A stretch of 64,000 nucleotides of DNA from Planctomycetaceae bacterium (GCA_947490615.1 CANLHK010000001.1:485487-549486); one strand, 5' to 3'; shown: positions 36,908 to 47,845, counted from the first letter of the stretch. Numbers and translations: made by a program. The notes: generated from the sequence alone by a model not told the origin.

Positions 36908-37381
36908 TTGGCCAGCGCCCCGCTCATTGATCTTTCGACCATCGACCTCTCACAGACGATCTGTGACAGTCGTTGCCTCGATGAGTTTCTGCCCCAGACG
37001 GGTCCGATGCGCCAGTGCGATCGGATCGTGTGGGTCAGCGAGAACCTCAGGCACTGCGTCGGCGCCAAAGATGTTCGCGCCGATGAATTCTGGTGCGAGC
37101 ACCACATCAAGGGACGCCCGCTCTTCCCTGGCGTGTTGATGATCGAATCGTGCGCGCAGTGCACGAGTTGGTTGTTCCGCACCCGCTTTCCTGCGCTGGG
37201 CTTCCTTGGTTTTCTCCGTTGCGACAACGCGTCGTTCCGCGGGCAGGTCGTTCCAGGCGACACCTTTGTGATTCTCGTTGAAGAGATCGAGGCGAACCCG
37301 CGGCGATTCATCTCGAATGTGCAGGGGCTCGTGAACGGCAAGCTTGTGTTCGAGGCGAAGATCACGGGAATGACCATCTAG
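36908..37381 (+). CDS. FabZ-like hotdog 3-hydroxyacyl-ACP dehydratase
   Basis: The 157-residue protein has the FabZ/FabA hotdog core: EHHIKGRPLFPGVLMIESCAQ carries the catalytic His and Glu (cited as HIKGRPLFPGVLMIE), then NASFRGQVVPGD. It probably dehydrates 3-hydroxyacyl-ACP. It differs from standard FabZ by a longer N-terminus and a Cys-rich core, so it may serve another acyl-ACP pathway. The start is a TTG at 36908, 15 nt after the Hc1 gene. The next in-frame ATG (37007) would remove the start of the fold, but the Shine-Dalgarno sequence is weak. Confidence 0.82.
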   Translation: MASAPLIDLSTIDLSQTICDSRCLDEFLPQTGPMRQCDRIVWVSENLRHCVGAKDVRADEFWCEHHIKGRPLFPGVLMIESCAQCTSWLFRTRFPALGFLGFLRCDNASFRGQVVPGDTFVILVEEIEANPRRFISNVQGLVNGKLVFEAKITGMTI

Positions 37382-37404
37382 CCGCGCCCGTGGAGTCTCG
37401 CGCG

Positions 37405-38427
37405 ATGCTGCCCCCACTTCGATTTACCCCCATCGCCAAGGCGCGACCATGGGGCGCAGGGCGCCTCCAACGCCTTGGAAAGCCGACGATTTCTGGCGCG
37501 TGCGTCGGTGAGACTTGGGAAGTCGCTGACCTCCCTGACTCCATCGTTGATGGGCAGTCGCGCGTTGATGGAGGTCGCTTCGATGGCCTGACACTGCGCG
37601 CGCTGCGTGCCGCGCACGCTCCTGCACTCCTTGGTGTTGCGACTCCCGCTCCTGATGGCGCGTTCCCGCTGCTCATCAAGTACCTCGACGCTGCAGACAA
37701 TCTTTCGCTGCAAGTTCATCCTGACGCGGCCTACGCAGCAGCGCATCCTGACGCGCATCTCAAGACTGAGGCCTGGATCATCGTCGCCTCTGAACCTGGC
37801 GCGCGGGTGTATCGAGGGATCAACCCGACGACCACGCGCGAGGAGTTTGCCGACGCGCTGCAGCGCGGACGCGCGCTTGATCACATCGTGAGCTACCTCG
37901 TGGCTCCTGGTGATTGCGTCTATCTCCCGAGTGGAGTCTGTCACGCACTCGGTGGTGGAATCCTCGCCGCAGAAGTGCAGACGCCGAGCGATACGACTTT
38001 TCGCGTCTGGGATTGGGATCGCCACGATCCGCGCCGACCGCTCCATCTCGAGCAGGCGTGGCAATGCATGAAGTTTGGTAGCGCGCAAGATGACGGCGTG
38101 GCGGGGTTCGTTGCTGCGTCGACCGCTCCGCGCCGTGAGGCCGCTGGCTTCATCACGCGCCGACTGTGCAGGAGCGGCTACTTCACGATCGAATCGATCG
38201 AGGCGACGGCCGATGGCTCGATTCCGTTCGAGACGACTGGCGTTCCTGAAGTGTGGATGACACTCGCTGGCGACGCGCGCTGGACCTTTGAGAGCGGGAC
38301 GGTCGCCGCGCCTTCGGGCGTCACCGTCCTTCGCCCTGCACAAGTCGAGCGCGGCCGCATCGACGCGTCCGCGGGGACCGTGCTGCTTCGAACAACCTGC
38401 GCGAGTCCGCTCGATCGGGCGATGTAA
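37405..38427 (+). CDS. manA: Class I mannose-6-phosphate isomerase
   Basis: This enzyme interconverts mannose 6-phosphate and fructose 6-phosphate. The zinc ligands are visible in order: Gln and His in LSLQVHPD (about residues 100-107), Glu in HLKTEAW (about 122) and His in GVCHALGGG (about 178). PWGAGRLQ near the start and the GETWEVAD segment are also typical. The length of 340 is in the short, Bacillus-type range. An in-frame GTG at 37390 is a possible earlier start. The gene could feed mannose into the GT2 sugar pathway, but that is only inference. Confidence 0.92.
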   Translation: MLPPLRFTPIAKARPWGAGRLQRLGKPTISGACVGETWEVADLPDSIVDGQSRVDGGRFDGLTLRALRAAHAPALLGVATPAPDGAFPLLIKYLDAADNLSLQVHPDAAYAAAHPDAHLKTEAWIIVASEPGARVYRGINPTTTREEFADALQRGRALDHIVSYLVAPGDCVYLPSGVCHALGGGILAAEVQTPSDTTFRVWDWDRHDPRRPLHLEQAWQCMKFGSAQDDGVAGFVAASTAPRREAAGFITRRLCRSGYFTIESIEATADGSIPFETTGVPEVWMTLAGDARWTFESGTVAAPSGVTVLRPAQVERGRIDASAGTVLLRTTCASPLDRAM

Positions 38428-38527
38428 TCAAGCACCGTGCCAGCCATCGCACGGTTGGTGGCGCGGATATCTTGGGTTCCTTCTGCCGCGTGCCGATGAA
38501 TCCGCATCCCACGCAGACACCAGTCGG

Positions 38528-39871
38528 ATGATGTTCTCCCGCATGCTTCCATCAACCACCACGCTGCGCCGCAGGGCGTCCTTCGCGCTCTCCGCACTGC
38601 TCTCCGTGCATGGAGTGAGCGTGTCGAGTGCGCACGCCGAGATCTACCTCATCAAGCCCGGCGACGATTGGTCGATCCTGGGACCGAAGTTGGTTCCTGG
38701 CGATGAACTCTCGCTCCTCGAAGGTGTGCATGTTGCCGCGCAGTTCACGGGTGTAGCGGGGAGCGCTGAGAAGCCCATCGTGATTCGCTCGAGCGCCAAC
38801 GGCAAGCTCGCAGAGATCGCTCCTGGCCGCGAGGGACTCAAGCTGACCGACTGCTCGCATGTTCGCATCGAGCGCGTGCTCATCAAGAACGCGCGACGCG
38901 CGGGTGTGGTGATCGACGCGACGGCTTCAGGCAAGAGCCACGATCTCGCGCTGCACGATGTTCTGGTCGTCGGAGTCGCAGGACTCGTCGAGCAATCGGG
39001 AATACTCGTCCGCGAAACCGCACGACTCGAAGTGAAGCGCTCTCGGTTTGAGAACTGCATCGGCGCTGCGATGCGATTCGAACACACCTCGGAGGTCTCG
39101 GTCGAACGCGTGCAGATCCTCGCTGCGCCAACAGCGCGTGCAGAACACGGCATCCTCATCCTTGGTCCCAACGCGCTCATGACCTTCCACGATGTGTGGA
39201 TCTCAGGCGCGATCGGCACGGGACTCTCGCTTGGAGCGAGCGATGCGCCGCATCATGTTTCTGGCGGTCCAACCATTCCCGCCTTTCCGCCACCGATTCG
39301 CGCCCCTTCTGCGCGACCAGAGGAAACGCTCACACCGAGACCTACCGAACCCGTCACACCTGCGCAGCCCGTCCCTGAGCAGGTGCCCGCTCCCGACGCC
39401 TCGGCGAAGCCACTGGCACTCGTTCGTGGCGCGACCTTCGAACACTTGCTGCTTCACGGCACCGATCGCCCCTTCGAGTTTGGCAGCTGCGAGGAGATCA
39501 CCATCTCCAACTGCACGGTCGTCGATCCGCACGAGGAGGTCTTCAGGATCGGGAAGGTCGCCACAAGCTCCGACGGCAGCGCTGCGAGCCTCTCGGTGCG
39601 CTTTCGAAACAACATCGTGGTGTGGAAGGCGGGCGGGCTGCGACGGTTCACCGACCTCGCAGAAGGGGTCAGCGCTGCTGGGCTCAATCTCGGACCCAAC
39701 TACTGGTGGAGCAACGAATTGCCTTCCGCGCTCCCGCTGCTGGGACCCGTCGGTGCGCCATTCCCTGGAACGCTCGAGGTACCGCAAACCATCGACATCG
39801 ACCCCGACCTCGATGACCACCATCGCCCACGGCTCGAAGCGGTACGGATGAGCGGTCGAAGCGTGACTTGA
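38528..39871 (+). CDS. Exported right-handed beta-helix protein
   Basis: The 447-residue product has an N-terminal basic stretch and signal peptide ending near residue 37 (SVHGVSVSSAHAEI). A beta-helix region follows (about residues 70-240) with repeated short turns such as HVRIERVLIKNARRAGVVI and VSVERVQIL. A Pro-rich linker interrupts it (about 252-292), and a second beta-helix part follows. These proteins are often polysaccharide-active or surface proteins. The ATG pair at 38528/38531 is chosen because the signal peptide starts there. No catalytic residues can be assigned. Confidence 0.85.
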   Translation: MMFSRMLPSTTTLRRRASFALSALLSVHGVSVSSAHAEIYLIKPGDDWSILGPKLVPGDELSLLEGVHVAAQFTGVAGSAEKPIVIRSSANGKLAEIAPGREGLKLTDCSHVRIERVLIKNARRAGVVIDATASGKSHDLALHDVLVVGVAGLVEQSGILVRETARLEVKRSRFENCIGAAMRFEHTSEVSVERVQILAAPTARAEHGILILGPNALMTFHDVWISGAIGTGLSLGASDAPHHVSGGPTIPAFPPPIRAPSARPEETLTPRPTEPVTPAQPVPEQVPAPDASAKPLALVRGATFEHLLLHGTDRPFEFGSCEEITISNCTVVDPHEEVFRIGKVATSSDGSAASLSVRFRNNIVVWKAGGLRRFTDLAEGVSAAGLNLGPNYWWSNELPSALPLLGPVGAPFPGTLEVPQTIDIDPDLDDHHRPRLEAVRMSGRSVT

Positions 39872-40024
39872 ACCTCCGTGCGCAGGCGCGCCTGAACAAG
39901 CTTGAGAATGTCGCGATGATGGTGGGAATCGGTTCTTGCACCGTCGCGTCTTCGAGGCGTCCGGAAGCCGTGCGACGCGCCCTGCGCCGCAAGCAATCGC
40001 AGCGTGTCTCGGAGGTCGTCGGTC

Positions 40025-40594
40025 ATGGGTGAGCCCCTTTCAGAACGAGTCCTCAAGCACTGGATCGAGCGCCTCACCCCGAGCCTCATTCAGATTTCCT
40101 ACGGCATCTGCCACGACCGCCACCGTGCGGAAGAACTCGTGCATGAGGGGTTCATTCGCCTCTGGAAGTCGCCTCCCGACGCGGGCGAGCCTGCAATCGC
40201 GAGTTGGATGCGTTCAACGGTGACCAACCTCTCGATCAGCGCGATCCGACGGAAGCATCGGACTTGGACGCTGATCGACGAGTCGGGCTCTGCGCGCGAC
40301 ATTCACGCCGAACGCCCAGGCGCGGAGACTGCGCGTCGCGCCGAAGTCACGCGAGTGACCGAAGCACTCGATCGCCTTGATCCCGAGAAGCGCGCCATGA
40401 TCATGCTGCGCGTGAACGAAGGCCTTTCCTACGAGGCGATCGCCAACCATCTCGGTGTTCCTATCGGCACTGTCATGAGTCGACTCAACCGCGCGCGCCT
40501 CGCGCTGCTCGAGGAACTTGGCGACGACGGTGAATCGGCGAGTGGGCGCCCAAGCGACTTCAACAACAACACACTGCGCGACGCCTCGCGCTGA
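40025..40594 (+). CDS. ECF-type RNA polymerase sigma factor
   Basis: The 189-residue protein is a two-domain sigma70-family factor. Region 2 covers about residues 20-80 (ISYGICHDRHRAEELVHEGFIRLWK). Region 4 covers about 110-165 (RLDPEKRAMIMLRVNEG, then YEAIANHLGVPIGTVMSRLNRAR, the helix-turn-helix). The ATG at 40025 has GGAGG 9 nt upstream. The C-terminal roughly 20 residues are a polar tail. The anti-sigma gene follows 12 nt downstream, the normal arrangement for an ECF pair responding to an envelope signal. Confidence 0.93.
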   Translation: MGEPLSERVLKHWIERLTPSLIQISYGICHDRHRAEELVHEGFIRLWKSPPDAGEPAIASWMRSTVTNLSISAIRRKHRTWTLIDESGSARDIHAERPGAETARRAEVTRVTEALDRLDPEKRAMIMLRVNEGLSYEAIANHLGVPIGTVMSRLNRARLALLEELGDDGESASGRPSDFNNNTLRDASR

Positions 40595-40606
40595 CGGGAA
40601 CAGATC

Positions 40607-41353
40607 ATGAATCTCCATCGCGACAACTCCCCGACTTCTCCCCCAGCCTGCAGCGCCATGAAGGCGATGCTCTCGGCGTACCTCGACGATGAGCTCACCC
40701 GAGAAGAGCGGTTGCGCAGTGACGCGCATCTCCTCGAGTGCCACGACTGTCGCGGACTCGTCGAACGCGCTGAAACTCTCGACGAAACGCTGCGCGAGAA
40801 GTTCGCGCTCGATCTCGCCGACGCGAAAGAGACCATCGACGCGCGCACCATCGATACCCGCGCGATGCAAGCCAGCGTGCTCGCGGCCATCGGCGCGCCT
40901 ACGCGGCGATTCTGGCTTCCGAGAGCGGCCATTGCAGCGGGAATCGCAGCAGCAGCGCTTGCGAGTTTCCTGTTCTGGCCTTCGACCACGACGACGAACT
41001 CGAGCACGGTCCCGTCAACAAAGAACGCGCAACTCGCGGCGCTCGACGATGATGAACGCCAACTGCTCTACTCGACGAGCGTGATCCTCACCAATCTCCG
41101 CAAGGTTGGTTTCCAGAACGCGGCCAATCGCGGGGAGCTTCGTGAAGTCGCGCGCTACGACGAACTCGTCGATCGACTCGATGCGCTGCTGCCCAAGCTT
41201 CCAACTGAAGCACGCCCGACGGTGGCGCTCGCGCGCGAGACGATTGCGTTTCTCATCGACAGCTCGGAGGACCCTGCGCGTTGGGAGAAGGTGCGTCGCG
41301 ATATGGAACGCACCGAGCTTGATCGCACCGTCGATGGACTCAGTGACGCGTGA
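40607..41353 (+). CDS. Membrane anti-sigma factor with zinc-finger domain
   Basis: The N-terminal roughly 80 residues form a ZAS-type anti-sigma domain: Cys15 and H41-x3-C45-x2-C48 (HLLECHDC). A membrane helix lies at about residues 105-127. The C-terminal roughly 120 residues are extracytoplasmic and probably sense the signal. It should hold the sigma factor encoded just upstream in an inactive state. The sensor part has no family I recognise. Confidence 0.9.
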   Translation: MNLHRDNSPTSPPACSAMKAMLSAYLDDELTREERLRSDAHLLECHDCRGLVERAETLDETLREKFALDLADAKETIDARTIDTRAMQASVLAAIGAPTRRFWLPRAAIAAGIAAAALASFLFWPSTTTTNSSTVPSTKNAQLAALDDDERQLLYSTSVILTNLRKVGFQNAANRGELREVARYDELVDRLDALLPKLPTEARPTVALARETIAFLIDSSEDPARWEKVRRDMERTELDRTVDGLSDA

Positions 41354-41469
41354 CCGCGGCTGAGAAGTGTTGCGCGTCTGCAGTTCCTGCCGACGAAGAG
41401 TTGCCATCTGTGCTTCTGCGTTTGAAGCGCGAGCGTTCCAAGGGTGATTCTGTATAGTCCACCGCACGA

Positions 41470-41862
41470 ATGGATTCGACTCGGCCCATCCCGTTCAACG
41501 CAGCCGTGGCCTACGGCATCAAGCCCCTGCAGACGCGCCGCGTCGCGACGGGCGCCCTCATCACACCTCCCCTGTCTGCTCCCGTCGCAGCAACTCGCGC
41601 CGTCACTGCCGCGCAGACAGCCGCCACGAACGCGGCGTCCCGCGCGCCCGATCGCGCCACCACGCGCGCTCCGTCGCGGGTCGCCAACCTCGTGTCGGGC
41701 AAAGTCGACTCCGCGATTTCCCGCGGCCAAGGCTTTGATGCGCCCCGCGGCGCACCGATGCCAAACGCCAGCGGCGCGCTCCAGATGTACTCGCGCGCCG
41801 CGGACAGGGTGGAAGTCGCGACCGAAGCCACGGTTGGCCGCCGCCTCGATGTCCGCGGCTGA
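41470..41862 (+). CDS. Uncharacterised small protein
   Basis: The 130-residue product (MDSTRPIPFNAAVAYGIKP) is Ala/Arg/Thr-rich in its first half. The last roughly 60 residues look structured (NLVSGKVDSAISRG and ALQMYSRAADRVEVATEATVGRRLDVRG, cited in parts). A TATAGT box lies 11 nt before the ATG. It sits between the anti-sigma gene and atpD. I do not recognise it. Confidence 0.6.
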   Translation: MDSTRPIPFNAAVAYGIKPLQTRRVATGALITPPLSAPVAATRAVTAAQTAATNAASRAPDRATTRAPSRVANLVSGKVDSAISRGQGFDAPRGAPMPNASGALQMYSRAADRVEVATEATVGRRLDVRG

Positions 41863-41998
41863 TCGGTGAAAGACGGCGCATCGCGCCCGTCCGACCCGCC
41901 AATCCCCCCACCTCCGTGCCAGCTTTCCTGCTGCGAGAACTTGCGCGCAAGGCCTTTGCAGCAGTCGCCTCGGGCGGCTATCTTCTCCCCCTCTTTGA

Positions 41999-43507
<1,509 letters not shown>

Positions 43508-43550
43508 TTGGTTGCACGACCGATTCAGACCAACTTGGAATTGTGTTCTC

Positions 43551-43585
43551 AGGACCCCGACATGCGTTGGGGTCCTGTTTCTTTT
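43551..43585 (+). terminator. Rho-independent terminator after atpD
   Basis: An 8-bp perfect stem (AGGACCCC with GGGGTCCT) encloses a 10-nt loop and is followed by GTTTCTTTT. It lies 44 nt past the atpD stop codon. Confidence 0.8.
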
Positions 43586-43798
43586 GGGTCTGCACCTTGA
43601 ATCGTGGGGCCAACGGGGTAAGTTCCCGTAAGCAGCGTGGGCCGCGCTGCCATTGTTGTTCCCCCCGCGGTCGGTCTGTTCGACCGCTGGTCCCCGATCT
43701 GCAGGCGTGATGTGTGCCGACGATCCCAGCTTCGATCCAATCTCGATTCGCACTTGGCCCTTAGTCCCACACGATCAGAATATTGAGGAGACCACCGC

Positions 43799-46114
43799 AT
43801 GCGCCCAACGCTGCTCGCTACCGCCCTTGCTTTCGTTCCTGCCGCCTGGTCACTCGCTGAGACAGGCAAGCCCGTCCCACCGAAGGACCGTGGCGCCGCC
43901 TTTGTGACGATCGAGGCCAACGGTCACGCCCTCCACGGCGCTCCATGGCAAGAGCAGCAGCAGGTGCAGTCCTTCAGTGTCGAGCTCGGCATCGACGCGA
44001 TCCCCGCGCCAGCGTTCGTGCTTCCGTTCGAAGACCACGAGTTCTACCTCGCGCAGGATGAGGCCGAAGGACACGGCGCTGGACCGAAGCCCTTGCGCTT
44101 CGCAGTTCCGATCATTGCCGCCGTCACGATGGAAGATGGCGAGTGGATCCCCGTCGACGGTGGATCGCTGTGGCGTCTTGAAATCAACTCGGGTAACGCC
44201 GTGAACTCCAGCCTGCACTTCAAGGGCATCGACCTTCCCGTCGGTCAGCAACTGCGCGTGTCGGTACCTGGGATGCAGGACTCGACGGTTGGACCGATCG
44301 AAGGCGTTGGCCAGTTCGACAACGGCACGGCGTGGGGACTCTGCCTGCCGTCAAACAGCACGCTCATCGAATGGTTCGTCCCCGCGGGTAGTCACGCCAA
44401 GGCGTTGCCCTTCACCAGCGTCGATTACTTCCACGGCTACCGCGACATCTTCGACAACGCGTTTGAAAACGCAGGCGACGGCGGCGTGGCGGGCAACTGC
44501 CACAATCAGCCCTCGTGCTTCGCAACCTGGGTCAACGAGTCCAACGCGACGGTGCGCCTGATCTTCAACGGCTTCCTCTGCTCTGGCCAGCTCATGGCGA
44601 CGACTGCCGCCGATGAGACGCCCTATGTCTCGACGGCGAATCACTGCATCTCGACCGCCACCGACGCCAACGCCTGCCAGTTCAACTTCTTCTTCCGCAC
44701 GCCGACTTGCAACGCCGCTGTCTCTGCTGGAAGCAATGTGCTTGCTTCGGATGTCACCGCGACCTACCTCGCGAGCGATTGCACGCTCCTCATGGTTCGT
44801 CCGACGCTCCCCGCCAATGTGGCTTGGTCGGGCTGGACGAATGTGAACCCTGCCGTCAACACCGCCTCAACGGGCATCCACCATCCAGGTGGCGCCGCAC
44901 AGGCGATCTCGTTTGGCGTGAAGAACGCTGCGAGCTTCAACTGCGGAACCCCGACGGGCAATTGGAATTCTCTCTCGTGGAACAACGGCATCACCGAGGG
45001 TGGTTCATCGGGCAGCGCGATCTACCGCGACACGGATAGGAAGCTCTACGGCGTGCTCACCTGCGGCGCGAGCTCGTGCACCAATCTCGCTGGCGACGAC
45101 GGCTACGGTCGTTGGGACATCGCGGTGAACACTGGTGGATTCGCCGCGCACCTGGCAGTCGGCGCCGACGATGCGCAGGAACCCAACGACACCTGCGCCA
45201 CCGCGCGCTCGGTTGCTGCGGGCACCACCTTCACCAACATGGTCGTCAAGCGTCTCGATGAAGACTGGTACGCGCTTACGGTTCCAGTGGGATCGACCGC
45301 GGCGTTCAACATGACCTTCACCCACGCCAACGGCGATGTGGATCTTGAGCTCTACTCCGTCTGTGGTGGGACCGCGCTCGTGCAGCGCTTGGCGAACACG
45401 AACAACGAAGTGTTCAGCTACCTCAACACCTCTGGCGCCAATGTGATCCTGATGCGCGTCTTCCTCGGCGCGGATACTCGCAACAACTACACCTTCTCCT
45501 ACACGGTCACGACCCCAGCACCAGGGAACGACGACTGCGTGAGCGCCACGCCGCTTCTTGTTGGCGCCTACCCCTTCGACACGACTGGCGCAACCAACGG
45601 CACACTCGCCGTGGCCGCGAGCTGCACCGACGGCGCGGGCGCGACGCTCAACAAGGACATCTGGTACCGCTTCGTGCCTGAGTGCAACGGCACCGCCACG
45701 GTTTCGACCTGTGGCACCGCTGCGTTTGACTCGCGGATTGTGGTCTATGCCAATTCCATCAATTGCCCGACCGCCGCGAGTGTCGTGATCGCGTGCAACG
45801 ATGATGGCGCTGGCTGCAGCGCACTGACGAGTACGGTGAACTTCGAGTGCACCGATGTTGGCCAGTACTTTGTTCGCATCGGCAGCAAGGCTGTCGTCGG
45901 TGGTGCAGGCACGGTGACCTTCAGCTGCGTTCCGTCGGCTCCACCCTGTGTGGGCGACATCGATGGCAGTGGAGCCGTGGACGCAGGCGACCTCGCGACC
46001 ATGCTCAACGCCTGGGGCGCGTGCGCTGGCTGCGCGTCGGACCTTGACGGCAACGGCTCGGTCGATGCAGCAGACCTTGCTCTCGTGCTCAATGCTTGGG
46101 GCGCCTGCCCGTAA
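43799..46114 (+). CDS. Exported trypsin-like serine protease with PPC and dockerin-like domains
   Basis: The 771-residue product has a signal peptide (about residues 1-20). The protease domain resembles lysyl endopeptidases of the S1 family: His in STANHCIS (about 283), Asp in LASDCTLLMV (about 325) and Ser in GGSSGSAIY (about 404). Two pre-peptidase C-terminal-like beta-sandwiches follow (about 460-565 and 580-715). The C-terminus is dockerin-like: GDIDGSGAVDAGDLATML and a second DLDGNGSVDAADLALVL, each ending NAWGAC. TTGAGGAG precedes the ATG. A strong terminator lies 37 nt past the stop codon. Confidence 0.92.
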   Translation: MRPTLLATALAFVPAAWSLAETGKPVPPKDRGAAFVTIEANGHALHGAPWQEQQQVQSFSVELGIDAIPAPAFVLPFEDHEFYLAQDEAEGHGAGPKPLRFAVPIIAAVTMEDGEWIPVDGGSLWRLEINSGNAVNSSLHFKGIDLPVGQQLRVSVPGMQDSTVGPIEGVGQFDNGTAWGLCLPSNSTLIEWFVPAGSHAKALPFTSVDYFHGYRDIFDNAFENAGDGGVAGNCHNQPSCFATWVNESNATVRLIFNGFLCSGQLMATTAADETPYVSTANHCISTATDANACQFNFFFRTPTCNAAVSAGSNVLASDVTATYLASDCTLLMVRPTLPANVAWSGWTNVNPAVNTASTGIHHPGGAAQAISFGVKNAASFNCGTPTGNWNSLSWNNGITEGGSSGSAIYRDTDRKLYGVLTCGASSCTNLAGDDGYGRWDIAVNTGGFAAHLAVGADDAQEPNDTCATARSVAAGTTFTNMVVKRLDEDWYALTVPVGSTAAFNMTFTHANGDVDLELYSVCGGTALVQRLANTNNEVFSYLNTSGANVILMRVFLGADTRNNYTFSYTVTTPAPGNDDCVSATPLLVGAYPFDTTGATNGTLAVAASCTDGAGATLNKDIWYRFVPECNGTATVSTCGTAAFDSRIVVYANSINCPTAASVVIACNDDGAGCSALTSTVNFECTDVGQYFVRIGSKAVVGGAGTVTFSCVPSAPPCVGDIDGSGAVDAGDLATMLNAWGACAGCASDLDGNGSVDAADLALVLNAWGACP

Positions 46115-46151
46115 GACCTGAGTTCTCTGCAGGACCCAATCCAAGACACAC

Positions 46152-46189
46152 CCGCGCCCGCGTCATCCCGACGCGGGCGCGGTCTTTCT
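46152..46189 (+). terminator. Rho-independent terminator after the protease gene
   Basis: A perfect 13-bp GC-rich stem (CCGCGCCCGCGTC with GACGCGGGCGCGG) encloses a 5-nt loop and is followed by TCTTTCT. The -10-like box of the next gene starts at the end of this tail. Confidence 0.85.
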
Positions 46190-46194
46190 AGACT
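46189..46194 (+). promoter_or_regulatory. Candidate -10 box close to the ATG at 46201
   Basis: TAGACT is followed by gcgcga and then the ATG. It begins at the very end of the preceding terminator, so the downstream gene would have almost no leader. It belongs to the recurring TAnnnT set. Confidence 0.4.
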
Positions 46195-46200
46195 GCGCGA

Positions 46201-46959
46201 ATGCAACACAGTTCTTCCGCGCTCTCGTTTGCGTTTCTCTTCCTCGGCCTCGCACTCACCTTGGGCGGCGCGGAATTCGCTTCTGCACAAGACGCCAAGC
46301 AAGCGTCGTCGCTCGTCCCCGCCGCGCGCACCGACGCGGGTTCGATCGCGCGCGAAACCGAACTGATTCGCCGCGCCAAAGAGAGCGGGCCTGTTCATGT
46401 GATCTTCGTCGGCGACTCCATCACGCAAGGATGGGAAGGCGGCGGCAAGGACGCGTGGACGCAATGCATCGCGCCGTTTGGCTCGCTCAATCTCGGGAAC
46501 TCCGGTGATCGCACTGAGAATGTGTTGTGGCGGCTCGACCAAGCTCCACTCACGCGACTTGAGCCCACGCATGTCGTGCTCCTCATCGGCACGAACAATC
46601 TTGGACACGGCACCAGCACCGCGCAAGAGACGCTTGACGGCATGAAGGCGGTTGCGACCAAACTCGCCGAGCAGTGCCCGAAGGCGACGATTCACATCCT
46701 CGAAGTCTTTCCGCGCGGCGAGAAGATCAATCCGATGCGCGGCGAACTCTGCCAGATCAACCAAGCGCTGCGCGCCTTTGTGCGAGACGACGCTGCGAAA
46801 CACGGTGGCACTTCGCGCTACAAGATCAACGCACTCGGCGACGCGTTTCTCAGCGCCGATGGATCGATCTCCAAGGAGCTCATGCCCGACTCTCTGCATT
46901 TGACCCCGAAGGCCTACACCATGTGGGCAGAGGAAATGGTCAGACAGATCCCGAAGTGA
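46201..46959 (+). CDS. Exported SGNH/GDSL hydrolase
   Basis: The 252-residue product has a signal peptide (about residues 1-29, FAFLFLGLALTLGGAEFASA). The SGNH blocks are VGDSITQGW (block I Ser, about 71), NLGNSGDRTENVLWRL (block II), GTNNLGHG (block III) and DSLHLTPKA (block V, with Asp and His). It resembles PAF-acetylhydrolase-type esterases of planctomycetes. It probably acts on acyl or acetyl esters outside the cytoplasm. Substrate unknown. Confidence 0.9.
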   Translation: MQHSSSALSFAFLFLGLALTLGGAEFASAQDAKQASSLVPAARTDAGSIARETELIRRAKESGPVHVIFVGDSITQGWEGGGKDAWTQCIAPFGSLNLGNSGDRTENVLWRLDQAPLTRLEPTHVVLLIGTNNLGHGTSTAQETLDGMKAVATKLAEQCPKATIHILEVFPRGEKINPMRGELCQINQALRAFVRDDAAKHGGTSRYKINALGDAFLSADGSISKELMPDSLHLTPKAYTMWAEEMVRQIPK

Positions 46960-47794
46960 GCGACTGTTCGCGCGCCTTCGCGATGCGGGACACGGTGTCG
47001 AGATCGAGCGAGCGTGTCGCAAAGACGAGCGTGCCCGAAGCGACGCCAATCGAAATCGCGCGGAAGCGCGCGAACAGCATCACGGTGATCCCCAGCAGGA
47101 CGATCACGCCAGGCTGCCACTCAAGCTTTGGAAGCGAGAGTCCACCGCCCGTCAGCATGCCAAGCAGTGACGGACCGATCCACCAGCAGAGACCGCTGAG
47201 TGCGATGGAGACTCCCATGAGCAGCCGCCAAAGCGTGGTGCGCGTGCCGAAGGCGACGCGGTCGATCCGATCGAGATACGCGAGTTGCAACGCACTCCCT
47301 GTCAGGGTCGCCTCGGTGATGAAGAGCCGTCGGTTGGTCAAGACCAGCGCGCCGCGACGGCCCACGATCGCAGCGGGAATCGAGGTGCGCAGCGCGTCGG
47401 CGAACCCCTGCACTTGCACCCACTCGACGACTTCGCCCTCAAGCTTGCGCACATTGCACCCGCGCAGCGCGAGCGGTTCGAGGTGGAACTCGAGCCCATC
47501 GTCGTTGCGCGGTGGAAGAGGCGGATCGAGCGGCGCAGCCAACGAAGTCTCCGCATCGGACGCCGGGACATCCAGAGCGGACATCGGCAACTCCGCGTCT
47601 TGCGTCGCAGTTGCAGCCGCGACTTCGCCAAACACGAGTCCGCGCACATTCTCCGCGCGGAACCAATCGACCGTCCCCTCAGGACGCACGAGATCACGCC
47701 GCGAAATCACACCACTCGTCGCAGCATCGCGCAGCTGCCTCGCGGACAGCGGGCCAACCTCAGCGCCAGTATCAGTGCGGACAAAATAGTTCAT
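46940..47794 (-). CDS. Membrane protein with N-terminal GYF_2-like domain
   Basis: The 284-residue product begins MNYFVRTDTGAEVGPLSARQL, a GYF_2/DUF4339-like domain (about residues 1-55) with a terminal TVDWFRAENV pattern. A low-complexity acidic linker follows. From about residue 110 a PH-like or membrane-associated domain appears (IVGRRGALVLTNRRLFITE), then two hydrophobic segments (about 190-212 and 222-245). GYF_2 domains are often found in bacterial membrane proteins of unknown function. The 3' end overlaps the SGNH gene by 20 nt, tail to tail. Confidence 0.82.
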   Translation of the reverse strand: MNYFVRTDTGAEVGPLSARQLRDAATSGVISRRDLVRPEGTVDWFRAENVRGLVFGEVAAATATQDAELPMSALDVPASDAETSLAAPLDPPLPPRNDDGLEFHLEPLALRGCNVRKLEGEVVEWVQVQGFADALRTSIPAAIVGRRGALVLTNRRLFITEATLTGSALQLAYLDRIDRVAFGTRTTLWRLLMGVSIALSGLCWWIGPSLLGMLTGGGLSLPKLEWQPGVIVLLGITVMLFARFRAISIGVASGTLVFATRSLDLDTVSRIAKAREQSLTSGSV

Positions 47795-47845
47795 CGATGG
47801 GTGTTGTACGCGGAAACGGAGCGTCGTCGGCGCCAAGCACGCGCG

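Noticed and set aside
45005..47049. Two long minus-strand frames opposite the protease and SGNH genes
   Set aside because: Shadows in the antisense direction; the plus-strand products have signal peptides and catalytic motifs.
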